Shown here: positions 36,283-44,621 of the stretch, piece after piece
Layout of the letters: every line of letters begins with the position of its first letter
How positions within the stretch are numbered: position 1 is the stretch's first letter
Assembly: GCA_017547205.1 (NCBI GenBank)
Contig: JAFYQH010000003.1
Location: 1 to 64,000, forward strand
Origin: Bacteroidaceae bacterium
GTDB lineage: Bacteria > Bacteroidota > Bacteroidia > Bacteroidales > Bacteroidaceae
Length of the DNA: 64,000 nt
Direction: 5' to 3'
The notes under the pieces: model-generated
The model's input: the letters and a program-made list of their open reading frames with translations, nothing else
Databases searched by the model: none
What the model was told of the DNA's origin: nothing
Translations under genes and position numbers: made by a program

Positions 36283-37098
36283 TTACTGAGTAATCACCGT
36301 TCCGTCAGGAGCAATATATACCAGCTGCTCCACGCCGCCCTTCTCGAGCTCAAGCTCATAGAAGACAATCTCGGGACGCTCTACATAATCGGCATCATCG
36401 ATTATGAATTCGGGGAAGTTCGACGCCACGGCCGATGTTACGGCAGCAGGCAGACTGCTTACCGGTACATCCCAGTCGGTCTGCACCCAATTGTCCTGTG
36501 AGTCAAAATATACATCCTTCTCAATGCCTCCGTCGAGAATGTCAACCTCGAACAGCCCGTTCACATTGTTGCCGAAATCGGTTATTACCGCATCGGGATA
36601 CTTTCCCTTTATGAAGGCACGTATAGCCTCGCTTATCACCGGCTTTGTCCCGGGCTCCCCGGTAGAGGAACTGAGAATCTCGCCTTCGGGAGAGACGAAC
36701 ACCACAATCTCGGCACCACCCTTCTTGAGCTCAACCTCGTAGTACGAAGCATCGGCACGCTCTATGAAGTCCACATCATCGAGAACAAAATCGGGGTAAG
36801 CAGCCACAAGCGACTCCTTCACTATCGCAGGGAGCTCATCGGGCCTCACATCCCACGATGTATAAACCCACTCGTCAGCTTTGTTGAAGTAGACATCCTT
36901 CATACGCGAGTCATGGATTATCTCCACCTCGAGGAAACCGTTTCCCTCATATTCGGCATGGCGTATATCGGCACCGTTGTACCTGCCCTGTATGAACTCC
37001 ACTACCTTGTCACTGATAGCCACACTCTTGTCATCATCGTCGTCACACGCAACAAAGGCGAATAACGAAAGGATAAAAAATGGAATTAGTTTTTTCAT
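36283..37098 (-). CDS. PepSY-like (DUF2874) lipoprotein with two repeats
   Basis: 271 aa. Lipobox FVAC (Cys18) followed by an acidic DDDDDK linker. Two PepSY-like modules of about 120 aa follow, each with a xxDVYFxxxxxWVxTxWDV-type segment (DVYFNKADEWVYTSWDV and DVYFDSQDNWVQTDWDV), a FVLDDVDFIER/FIIDDADYVER segment and a YYEVELKKGG/FYELELEKGG strand. Such domains are common in Bacteroidales periplasmic proteins of unknown function and resemble the beta-lactamase-inhibitor-like PepSY fold. The paralogue next door (37144-37584) lies upstream on the same strand, 45 bp away, so the two are likely co-expressed. Confidence 0.85.
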   Translation of the reverse strand: MKKLIPFFILSLFAFVACDDDDDKSVAISDKVVEFIQGRYNGADIRHAEYEGNGFLEVEIIHDSRMKDVYFNKADEWVYTSWDVRPDELPAIVKESLVAAYPDFVLDDVDFIERADASYYEVELKKGGAEIVVFVSPEGEILSSSTGEPGTKPVISEAIRAFIKGKYPDAVITDFGNNVNGLFEVDILDGGIEKDVYFDSQDNWVQTDWDVPVSSLPAAVTSAVASNFPEFIIDDADYVERPEIVFYELELEKGGVEQLVYIAPDGTVITQ

Positions 37099-37143
37099 TG
37101 TTGTCTTTTCTTAGTTGTTGTTGTAATGTTGGAAGCTTTATTT

Positions 37144-37584
37144 TCAATCATCAATATCTATAATGTTGAAATCCTGGTTGAAAGTGAGTTCAAGGCGGTT
37201 GGACAGCTTGACCTCGTAGTTGTTGCGGTCGCGCTCAATCTTATGCACCTTCTCACCCGGATAGTTGGCCTGTATATACTTCTTTATAGGCTCGGGAATT
37301 ACAGCCGCCGGAACCTCGCCATACCTGCAGTCCACATCCTCCCATGTGCCGTTGCTCGAGAATTCAATCTTGGAGCCGTTGGCGAGCATCACCTCATACG
37401 AGCGCAGGAGGAAGTCGCGCTCAAGTTTCGCATAGGAGAGTTTAACACCGTTGAAATGCTCGTTCAGGAACTGCTGAGCCTGCGCAGGAAGCTCGTTCTT
37501 GTTGATAATTTTGTCGTTGTCGGCCTTAGCTACTGAAACACCGAATGAAAGGAAAGCCACAAGGGCGAAAATAATCTTCTTCAT
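37144..37584 (-). CDS. PepSY-like (DUF2874) exported protein
   Basis: 146 aa from the ATG at 37584 (MKKIIFALVAFL); an in-frame upstream start at 37632 would hide the signal peptide and is rejected. The signal peptide ends VAKA. One PepSY-like domain: LPAQAQQFLNEHFNG, LLRSYEVML, EDVDCRYGEVPAAVIPEPI and VHKIERDRNNYEVKLSNRLELTF. Function unknown; probably soluble and periplasmic. It pairs with the two-module lipoprotein directly downstream. Confidence 0.85.
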   Translation of the reverse strand: MKKIIFALVAFLSFGVSVAKADNDKIINKNELPAQAQQFLNEHFNGVKLSYAKLERDFLLRSYEVMLANGSKIEFSSNGTWEDVDCRYGEVPAAVIPEPIKKYIQANYPGEKVHKIERDRNNYEVKLSNRLELTFNQDFNIIDIDD

Positions 37585-37947
37585 AATCTTTGCTTTATTT
37601 GTATTTATACTATTAAACGTTGTAACAGCCATTTTGTTTACGCCTCCGCTGTTATTTACAATGCAAAGATTATATACGATTCTGAAATGAATTTGAAATT
37701 TTCTACAAAAACTGATTTTTTTTGAAAAAATGTTGGAAACCGCCCATTATACTAACCATAGCAGACCGCTCTGCTTGCAATAATATGCCACACGGGATAA
37801 TTACATCTTTACGCGACGTAACCAACAACAGAAATAATTTTAACCTTGGAAGAACAAATATCCATCAACAAAATCTCCCTAACAGTATAATTCCTTTTTA
37901 CACAAGTTCACCGGATAACTGTCCCCAAAGCATGAACCATATCCGTT
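37585..37947. other. Intergenic region, nothing clear
   Basis: 363 bp of AT-rich DNA between the PepSY-like gene and the PAP2 gene, both on the minus strand. It should hold the promoter of the PepSY-like pair: an octamer AATCTTTG (minus strand, near 37670) is one base from TAnnTTTG. Runs of T and A near 37708-37726 are the only other structure. A 78-codon plus-strand frame at 37722 has poor codon use and is not considered a gene. Confidence 0.4.
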
Positions 37948-38901
37948 TCATCCCTTGAACAGCCACCTGTAGATCCACGAGGTGAGCATGTAGAAGAACA
38001 CACCAGTAACCAAGCCGGCAATGGCATCGACAAGATAGTGTGCCTTTATGTACACCGTCGCGCAGCAGAGCAGCAGATACACCGGGAACATTACCGCAAA
38101 TATGCGCCTGTTGAGCCTGTATGCGAGTATAACAAGAATAGTGGTTACACCTATATGCGAACTCGGGAATGCAGCCGTGGGACGTTCACCCGAGCTTTGC
38201 GCCATGCCTACAAGCTCAGTAAACAGGCCGCCCTTGCCCTCCTGGGCAATTGTAATCTCCGGGTTAAGGTTGAAGTAGTCGCCCAACTCGGGGTATGGCC
38301 CTGCAAGCGCGACCCCGTCACCTATAACAGGGAAATAGAACTGCGGCCCTGCAACAGGCAGGAATATATATATGAAGTAATATATGAAGAACGAGCACAT
38401 TATTATGAATGTTGTGCGCTCGGCCTCACGCGGATGCCCGAAGAAACCATATATGGCCACCGTGGCAATCATGGGATAGTAGAGCCAGTAGCCCATGTTG
38501 AACGCCTCGCGCCAGAAGAAACCGCTGCACACCTGGTCGAACATTATAGCCGGCTGGCAGCCGAAGAGCGTGAGGTCGGCCTGCGCGAAAAGGTGATCGA
38601 GGTTGGGGAATATGCGGTTGAACTCGAAGGTGTCGGGGTACCAGTAGCTCAACAGCGCCATCTGGAACAGCACACGCAGGAACACCGTCGCCCTTGACGG
38701 ATATTTTGTATATATGTATATGAGGACAAACGTGCCCGCCGCTACCAGGAAACGCCCCATGAGCATTGCCTTTGGATCCTGCAGCCGGTCAAAAAAGATA
38801 ATCACAAGGATTGTTGTAAGCAGGTTATACAGCAGCCCCAGTTTCTCGACGGCAAGGAACGCCGTTACCTGTTCTTCGCGTTTAAATATATTCATAGCCA
38901 T
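37948..38901 (-). CDS. PAP2-superfamily membrane phosphatase/phosphotransferase
   Basis: 317 aa with about six transmembrane helices. The PAP2 C2 and C3 motifs are visible as AAFPSSHIGVTT and AHYLVDAIAG; the C1 motif (K-x6-RP) is not canonical, with VAGPQFYFP in the expected loop, which fits the PAP2_3 (Aur1/inositolphosphotransferase-like) subgroup. It probably removes or transfers lipid-linked phosphate groups at the periplasmic side. ATG at 38901 (MAMNIF) has AGGAAAG five bases upstream; ATG at 38895 would give a 4-bp overlap with the epimerase gene and is equally possible. It is co-transcribed with that gene. Confidence 0.82.
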   Translation of the reverse strand: MAMNIFKREEQVTAFLAVEKLGLLYNLLTTILVIIFFDRLQDPKAMLMGRFLVAAGTFVLIYIYTKYPSRATVFLRVLFQMALLSYWYPDTFEFNRIFPNLDHLFAQADLTLFGCQPAIMFDQVCSGFFWREAFNMGYWLYYPMIATVAIYGFFGHPREAERTTFIIMCSFFIYYFIYIFLPVAGPQFYFPVIGDGVALAGPYPELGDYFNLNPEITIAQEGKGGLFTELVGMAQSSGERPTAAFPSSHIGVTTILVILAYRLNRRIFAVMFPVYLLLCCATVYIKAHYLVDAIAGLVTGVFFYMLTSWIYRWLFKG

Positions 38902-39902
38902 TTTTCTTTCCTGTACCATTCAATAGTTTCTTTCACACCCGCCTCAAGGGGATAATCCACCGAAAAGCCCAGTTCATTCTCAATGGGAGCCGTATCGCAC
39001 AGCCAGTTGCGCTGCTTCATTATCCTGTACTTGTCGCCGTTGAGAGTGCTTGCCCTGCCGGTCACCCTTGAGATAAGCCCCGATAAAGCGGAGACACACC
39101 ACAGCACCCATAGGGGTGCCTTTATGCGCAGCACACGCTTCACCTCCAATTCCTTTTGTATGCAGTCGCTGAAAGAACGGCTCTCGTAGCCGCACGGCTC
39201 GCTCACAAAGTAGCTTCTGCCGCTTACAGGCGATTCCGCTGCAAGATATACAGCCTTTACAAGATCCCTTACATAGATGAATGTAATGACCTGACGGTGA
39301 TAGCCCACTGCAAAATCGACATGCCGTTTTATGCCGGCCGCCATTTTGAAGTAGTCGCGTTCCCTGGGGCCGTACACGCCCGTAGGGCGAAGTATCACAT
39401 AGGGGAAACGGGCGTTTGCCTTTATGTAGTTTTCGGCAAGCAGCTTGCTCCTGCCATATTCAGTATCGGGCATAGGAGTGTCGCTTCCCATTATGGGAGT
39501 ATATGGCAGTTCCTCACGCACCGGGCCAAAGACGCTGAGAGAACTTATATACACGAACTTGCGCGGCTCCATGCCCTGTTGCGACAGAGCATCGGCAAGG
39601 TTCTTCGTCCCCTCGCAATTTACCTTGAAAAAATCCTTTTTATCGACACATTTCGTCACCCCGGCCGCATGAATCACGTAATCCCATCTGCCATGCACAG
39701 CCTTGAACGATGCCAGCTGTGAGGAGAGTTTTTCGGGTGAAGAGAGGTCAAGTTCCACAAACCTTATGCGCTTGTCCTGTAAATACCGGCGGCTGCTCCC
39801 GCCGCGCATGCCGGCCCACACCTCATAGCCCAGTTCCAGCCCCTTTTCAACAAGGAAACTGCCTATAAAGCCACTTGCACCTGTAACCAGAACTTTCATC
39901 AA
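38892..39902 (-). CDS. NAD-dependent epimerase/dehydratase (extended SDR)
   Basis: 336 aa. Rossmann motif VTGASGFIGSFL near residue 7 and the catalytic YGRSK (YxxxK) after a VYISSLSVFG strand mark an extended short-chain dehydrogenase of the sugar-nucleotide epimerase/3-beta-HSD type. The C-terminal third (ESRSFSDCI...RVLRIKAPLWVLWCVSALSGL) has a hydrophobic stretch, suggesting membrane association like sterol/hopanoid or lipid-modifying members. Substrate unknown. It precedes a PAP2 enzyme by overlap, suggesting both act on a lipid or lipid-linked sugar; inference. Confidence 0.85.
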   Translation of the reverse strand: MMKVLVTGASGFIGSFLVEKGLELGYEVWAGMRGGSSRRYLQDKRIRFVELDLSSPEKLSSQLASFKAVHGRWDYVIHAAGVTKCVDKKDFFKVNCEGTKNLADALSQQGMEPRKFVYISSLSVFGPVREELPYTPIMGSDTPMPDTEYGRSKLLAENYIKANARFPYVILRPTGVYGPRERDYFKMAAGIKRHVDFAVGYHRQVITFIYVRDLVKAVYLAAESPVSGRSYFVSEPCGYESRSFSDCIQKELEVKRVLRIKAPLWVLWCVSALSGLISRVTGRASTLNGDKYRIMKQRNWLCDTAPIENELGFSVDYPLEAGVKETIEWYRKEKWL

Positions 39903-39926
39903 AGAATTTGTTTATAAGAACAGTTG

Positions 39927-39934
39927 CAAAGGTA
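39927..39934 (-). promoter_or_regulatory. -7 element for the epimerase-PAP2 operon
   Basis: TACCTTTG on the minus strand is an exact TAnnTTTG match, 25 bp before the ATG at 39902. No convincing -33 element is seen. Confidence 0.4.
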
Positions 39935-40010
39935 AACAAAAGGCACGGATTAATAAAAAAACACACGAAGAATCATAATTGAGTTAAGCCTCGAATATTT
40001 ACTACATCGC

Positions 40011-40044
40011 TTTGATAAATATTGAAGTAAACTTCATATTTTTG
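40011..40044 (+). promoter_or_regulatory. Promoter for the phosphopantetheinyl transferase gene
   Basis: TTTG at 40011-40014, 22 nt, TATTTTTG at 40037-40044, an exact -7 match. The start codon at 40067 is 22 bp further. Confidence 0.5.
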
Positions 40045-40066
40045 CATTAATACAGAAACAATATCC

Positions 40067-40699
40067 ATGCCTATTATCCATATCAAGACAGATAATACCG
40101 TAAATGCCGAGATCTTCTTCTGGAAAATTGAAGAAAGCATCACAGAACTGTCGGACATTATTGCCGACGGCGGCACGATGCTATCCCAAGCACAAGAACG
40201 CTTCAAATCGACAAAAAGACAATGCGAATGGCTCGCCACTCGGGCTCTGCTGATGCAGACACCATACAGGGACACCGGCATACAATACTGCAGTAACGGG
40301 CAGCCATACCTTGAAAATAGCAACATGCACATAAGCATAAGCCACACGGCTGAGTTTGTTGCAGTAGCTATAGCCGATACACCCATAGGCATAGACATAG
40401 AGACGAAGAACCGCAATGCCATCGCCGTAGCAGACGCGTTCCTGCAGCCACACGAAGCAGAAATGCTGTACGTGAACACCGACCGCGATAAAGAGGCGCT
40501 ACGCATTTGGACAGCCAAGGAGGCTGCATTCAAGCTATTCCCCGACCGTTCACTGGTCTTGAAGAATATTACGGCAAGCCTGCAGCAGAACAGCGGAAAC
40601 ACCTCGCTCTACACCATTACATACAAGGACGGCACTACTGCCACATGCCGCACAACCGAGCACGACATCCTTGTGTTGTCAATATGCACTCCTCAATAA
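40067..40699 (+). CDS. 4'-phosphopantetheinyl transferase (Sfp type)
   Basis: 210 aa. The family signature is clear: PIGIDIETKNR (Mg-binding Asp/Glu) and WTAKEAAFK, with ISISHTAEFVAVAI before them (the SHS-like stretch). It transfers the phosphopantetheine arm of CoA to a Ser on carrier proteins. Single gene with its own promoter, divergent from the epimerase. The partner carrier protein is not in the window; it may serve fatty-acid ACP or a secondary-metabolite or aryl-polyene carrier. Confidence 0.93.
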   Translation: MPIIHIKTDNTVNAEIFFWKIEESITELSDIIADGGTMLSQAQERFKSTKRQCEWLATRALLMQTPYRDTGIQYCSNGQPYLENSNMHISISHTAEFVAVAIADTPIGIDIETKNRNAIAVADAFLQPHEAEMLYVNTDRDKEALRIWTAKEAAFKLFPDRSLVLKNITASLQQNSGNTSLYTITYKDGTTATCRTTEHDILVLSICTPQ

Positions 40700-40701
40700 A
40701 G

Positions 40702-40721
40702 CAGAAAAACGGTTTTTTCTG
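40702..40721 (+). terminator. Weak AT-rich hairpin
   Basis: An 8-bp stem (40702-40709 with 40714-40721) with a 4-nt loop directly after the phosphopantetheinyl transferase gene. AT-rich, so only a modest terminator. Confidence 0.35.
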
Positions 40722-40778
40722 TAACGTTTTCTGTTTTCAAACGTCATATTATTATATAATGAACACAAAATAGAATTT

Positions 40779-43700
40779 ATGTACAGAGCCATAATATTCC
40801 TGTTTACCTTTCTTATCTTTAGCACAATAGAGGCGCAAACGACTACCGAATATGCCGCAATGCGTGCAAGACAAGTAGGTGAAACACTCCCGCCCGAGAG
40901 AGTGTATCTTCACTTCGACAACACGGCATATTTTCTTGGAGAAACAATCTGGTTCAAGGCATTTGTTACAAGCCACAGCGAAGACTCGCCTACGGTGCTC
41001 AGCCGTGTCTTGTACGTAGAGCTGATGAGCCCCGAGGGTTATGTCGTCAATACCGGGAAATACAAGATCAAGGATGACGGTACATGCCATGGTGCCATAT
41101 ACCTGGACCCTTTATACCTGTCGGGATATTACGAAGTAAGGGCATACACAAGATATATGCTCAACTGGGGCGATGACGCAATATTCAGCCGTACGTTCCC
41201 GGTGTTTGACAAGGTGAACGGCAACAACTGGGATTTCAAAAACATGCGCGAAAGAGGCAAAGGCTTTTTTGCAGGCAATATCATAAAGAAAGAGAAGGAA
41301 CCCGAACTTAGATTCTATCCCGAAAGTGGACACCTTGTCGACGGTATAACAAGCCGTGTAGCTTACGAACTTACAGGTATGAAAGGCATGGATGCCTATG
41401 AGGAGATTACAATATTTGCCGATAACGAGCCTATTCTGGCAACCACACCCGAGCATATGGGCAAGGGTTGTTTCACAATCACACCCAAGACCGGTACAGA
41501 ATACACTGCTACTGTGAGCATAGCTATTAAAGAAGATGGCAAAAAGAAAAAGCTCAAATTCGATTTACCCTATATTGAATCAAACGGCTTTGTCCTGTCG
41601 GTAATGGAACAAAATGAAAATTTCAGGTTCTCAATAAAGAGCAACAGCCCAAATGAAACAAATTGCGCCTTTGCCATACTGCACCGCAGCGAGACCGGAC
41701 ACTACCAAAAGTTGAACGAAAAAGACAGTATCATCGTTGTGCCTAAAGCGAGCATGAAGGAGGGCGTTAACCGTGCAATAATTTTCAGTGGAAGGAATCC
41801 CATTGCAGAGAGGCTGTTTTTCGTGCAGCACGACACCCTGGTACAGGGAGACCGCGAGACTGTAAGACTGAAGGTCACCGGCAACGGATATATGCTGCAC
41901 AACCTTGAAGCGAAACCACACGAAAAAATAAACATAACCATTGAGCGCGAGGACGGGAAACCCATGGACGGCAACACGGATTTCGCAATCTCTGTCACCG
42001 ACCAGGCCGGTAAACAGACCACATCATGGGGATACAACATGTACACCTACCTCTTGCTCGGGTCCGAGATAAAAGGATACATACCCGATGCATACCAGTA
42101 CTTCGACACCTGCAACACCAGAAGAAAGGAACATCTCGACCTTGTAATGCTGACGAACGGATGGACTGCATACAACTGGAAAAGACTTACCGCAAGCACT
42201 CTTTCGGGACTTGTGCCACCCGAAGAAGGAATAAACATACGAGGCCAGTTCGTGCTCAGGGTCAAGAATAGGAACCAAAATGTCAACAAGGCGTTCAAGA
42301 TAATTCCACAACGAAACAATCTTGTGCGACTGGACTACACCTTTAACAATGAGAAGATTATTGCAGAAACATTTCGCACCGACAGCATCGGAAGGTTCTG
42401 CCTTACATTCAAGGACTTCACGGGAAAACAGACTGCAGCCTTGTCGCCAAGTACAATTTTCAGGCACAGCAAGAACATAAACTATGCATTCTTCATTGAC
42501 AAGCACTTTTCTCCTAAACCGCAACCGGTACACTACTGGCAACAGATGCTGGGGAGCAGCATAAGACACCGCAAGGACACTACCGGTGGGATGGAAAAAA
42601 TAGGATTCAATCAATATCTCCTTGAAAGCGTGGACATAAAAGCCGACTACAACAGCGGAATAACACGTACGGCCCCAATAAGCGAAATGCGCCTTGATTA
42701 CCTTGACGAATGGGAGTATGCTATGGATGTCACATACAGGGAGGGAATCATAGAACGGTTCAAAGCAAACGAATATATAGATTCAGGGCCGAATATAAAG
42801 CGCATCTCGAATTTCGGAAGCGACGACACGAGAAACTATCACAGAGATATAATGAGTAGCAGTGATGTTGCAGGAAGAGTTAATAATGACAGGCTCGACA
42901 TGGTACTCAGCGTTAACGATGTTCTCTCAAGCATATACAAACGTTACGACTTAGGATGGCAGAACTGGGTATATCCAGCTGTCATAAAAGGAGAATACTG
43001 CAGCGACAGCATTCCGGCTATCGACGAAAAATATCTCCACGGAATAAACCAGGAAGCCATGACAAACTTCAAGAGCATCATAATCACCAGCGACAGGAAG
43101 AAGGTTGAGACAGTTAGCGGCAGTTATGGAATATGGAAACGCAGGGAGTCGGTATTGGCTGCCAAACGCCCATACGGAAAGTTCTACGAAGGATTCCTGA
43201 GCCAAAGCGGCGTAACTTACCACACCGGCAATGAATCACGCATCCATGACAAAGATGCAACAGAGGAGTTATCAAGGCTATTCCAGAACATAGAAAGGAT
43301 GATACCCCACATGGAACACCCAAACCATATAGCATACCTCATACCAGAGAATAGGGATAATAAAACATTTATAAAGAATGACCTGAGCGTGGCAAGCAGC
43401 ACTAGACGTTACACTACCATACATGGATACAGCCCCGAAAAGCAGTTCTACTCCCCCGACTACTCAACAATGCAGCCCGACAGCAATGACTTTCGCCGCA
43501 CGCTGCTTTGGAACCCATGTGCTAAACCCATTGACGGCAAACTACAGGTAGAACTGTACAACAGCAGCACATGTAACACGCTGGCTGTAGATGTGCTCGG
43601 TTTCCGTGGCAACACCATTTACAGCAACAGCAACGGCATCGCTACGCACGAAAGTGGCACCATTGGCCCTACTGCAAGAACCAGGAGCGTGACAGAAAAC

Positions 43701-44501
43701 GACAACAGAGTTGACCCTGCATTACTGGCAAAGCAGAAAAAGCAGTACGAAATGGCTGGAATTTACTATAAAAGGAAGAACTACAAGATGGCACTTACAA
43801 TGTACATTGAACTGGCGCAGAACGGATTCCCTGCTGCACTGCATAAAATCGGCGAGTTCTATCTCAAAGGCATCAACCTAAAAAGAAGAACAGACCTTGC
43901 CGCAAAGTTCTTTGAGAGCGGTGCCGAACACGGAAACCCCGAATGCTATTACGAACTGGCAAGGATGTACCGCGAAGGCATACACTACGCAGCCGACAGG
44001 GAAAAGGAAATTGAAATGCTTGAGATTGCAGCCGGATTGCAGGAACCAAAGTCCATATTGATACTGAGCCGCTATCTATTAGAGGGCAGCTTTGTAGAGA
44101 AGGACACGGCACGCGCACAGGAAATGTTGCACAGTGAAGCAATCAAGGGCGGTGCCGACGCCATGTTCCTGTATGCAATTATAATGAAAGAAAAGAATAT
44201 TGAAAAGGACTCACTGCTCGGTACACCTCTCGAATGCATAAACAAGGCAGCAAATAAAGGATCGCACGATGCCATGCTTTGGAAGATGAGGTACGAAGAA
44301 ACCATGGAAAACTACGACGAAGCATACAAGATGGCAAAGCAGATGTACATCAACAACAACATTGAAGCTACCATATACCTTGCCGACTGTTACCTCAATG
44401 GAAAAGGTGTCGGGCGCGACAGGCGTCTTGCCAAAGACCTTTACCGGGAAGCAGCCGCAAAAGGCAGCGAAGAAGCCAAAAGAATACTTGACGGATGGTA
44501 A
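40779..44501 (+). CDS. Giant exported protein: MG2-like domains plus C-terminal Sel1 repeats
   Basis: 1240 aa. Signal peptide residues 1-19 (ending TIEAQ). The N-terminal region (about 30-150) has the Bacteroidota macroglobulin-like MG2 pattern PPERVYLHFDNTAYFLGETIW followed by YVELMSPEG and LSGYYEVRAYTRYML. Middle beta-rich modules run to about residue 960. From about 975 to 1240 the chain switches to alpha-helical Sel1/TPR-like repeats: IYYKRKNYKMALTMYIEL, AALHKIGEFYLKG, PECYYELARMYREG and IYLADCYLNGKGVGRD. MG2 proteins in this phylum are usually without Sel1 repeats, so the combination looks unusual. It probably sits in the periplasm or at the surface; no type IX sorting domain was seen at the C-terminus. 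Monocistronic. Function unknown. Confidence 0.75.
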   Translation: MYRAIIFLFTFLIFSTIEAQTTTEYAAMRARQVGETLPPERVYLHFDNTAYFLGETIWFKAFVTSHSEDSPTVLSRVLYVELMSPEGYVVNTGKYKIKDDGTCHGAIYLDPLYLSGYYEVRAYTRYMLNWGDDAIFSRTFPVFDKVNGNNWDFKNMRERGKGFFAGNIIKKEKEPELRFYPESGHLVDGITSRVAYELTGMKGMDAYEEITIFADNEPILATTPEHMGKGCFTITPKTGTEYTATVSIAIKEDGKKKKLKFDLPYIESNGFVLSVMEQNENFRFSIKSNSPNETNCAFAILHRSETGHYQKLNEKDSIIVVPKASMKEGVNRAIIFSGRNPIAERLFFVQHDTLVQGDRETVRLKVTGNGYMLHNLEAKPHEKINITIEREDGKPMDGNTDFAISVTDQAGKQTTSWGYNMYTYLLLGSEIKGYIPDAYQYFDTCNTRRKEHLDLVMLTNGWTAYNWKRLTASTLSGLVPPEEGINIRGQFVLRVKNRNQNVNKAFKIIPQRNNLVRLDYTFNNEKIIAETFRTDSIGRFCLTFKDFTGKQTAALSPSTIFRHSKNINYAFFIDKHFSPKPQPVHYWQQMLGSSIRHRKDTTGGMEKIGFNQYLLESVDIKADYNSGITRTAPISEMRLDYLDEWEYAMDVTYREGIIERFKANEYIDSGPNIKRISNFGSDDTRNYHRDIMSSSDVAGRVNNDRLDMVLSVNDVLSSIYKRYDLGWQNWVYPAVIKGEYCSDSIPAIDEKYLHGINQEAMTNFKSIIITSDRKKVETVSGSYGIWKRRESVLAAKRPYGKFYEGFLSQSGVTYHTGNESRIHDKDATEELSRLFQNIERMIPHMEHPNHIAYLIPENRDNKTFIKNDLSVASSTRRYTTIHGYSPEKQFYSPDYSTMQPDSNDFRRTLLWNPCAKPIDGKLQVELYNSSTCNTLAVDVLGFRGNTIYSNSNGIATHESGTIGPTARTRSVTENDNRVDPALLAKQKKQYEMAGIYYKRKNYKMALTMYIELAQNGFPAALHKIGEFYLKGINLKRRTDLAAKFFESGAEHGNPECYYELARMYREGIHYAADREKEIEMLEIAAGLQEPKSILILSRYLLEGSFVEKDTARAQEMLHSEAIKGGADAMFLYAIIMKEKNIEKDSLLGTPLECINKAANKGSHDAMLWKMRYEETMENYDEAYKMAKQMYINNNIEATIYLADCYLNGKGVGRDRRLAKDLYREAAAKGSEEAKRILDGW

Positions 44502-44621
44502 CTGTCGAGTAGCCACGCTGCATTTTCACAAAGTTTAAACATTCCATTCTGCAGTTTTGCCCTCTGGTGATTGGCAAATGCCATTTTATTACTAATTTAG
44601 CAGAAATAAAATCATACGGCT

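Noticed and set aside
37722..37958. 78-codon plus-strand frame before the PAP2 gene
   Set aside because: Poor codon use, no ribosome site, overlaps the end of the PAP2 gene, and no domain.
40779..44501. Type IX secretion cargo
   Set aside because: The C-terminus ends in a Sel1-type helix (EEAKRILDGW), not the beta-sandwich sorting domain needed for type IX export.
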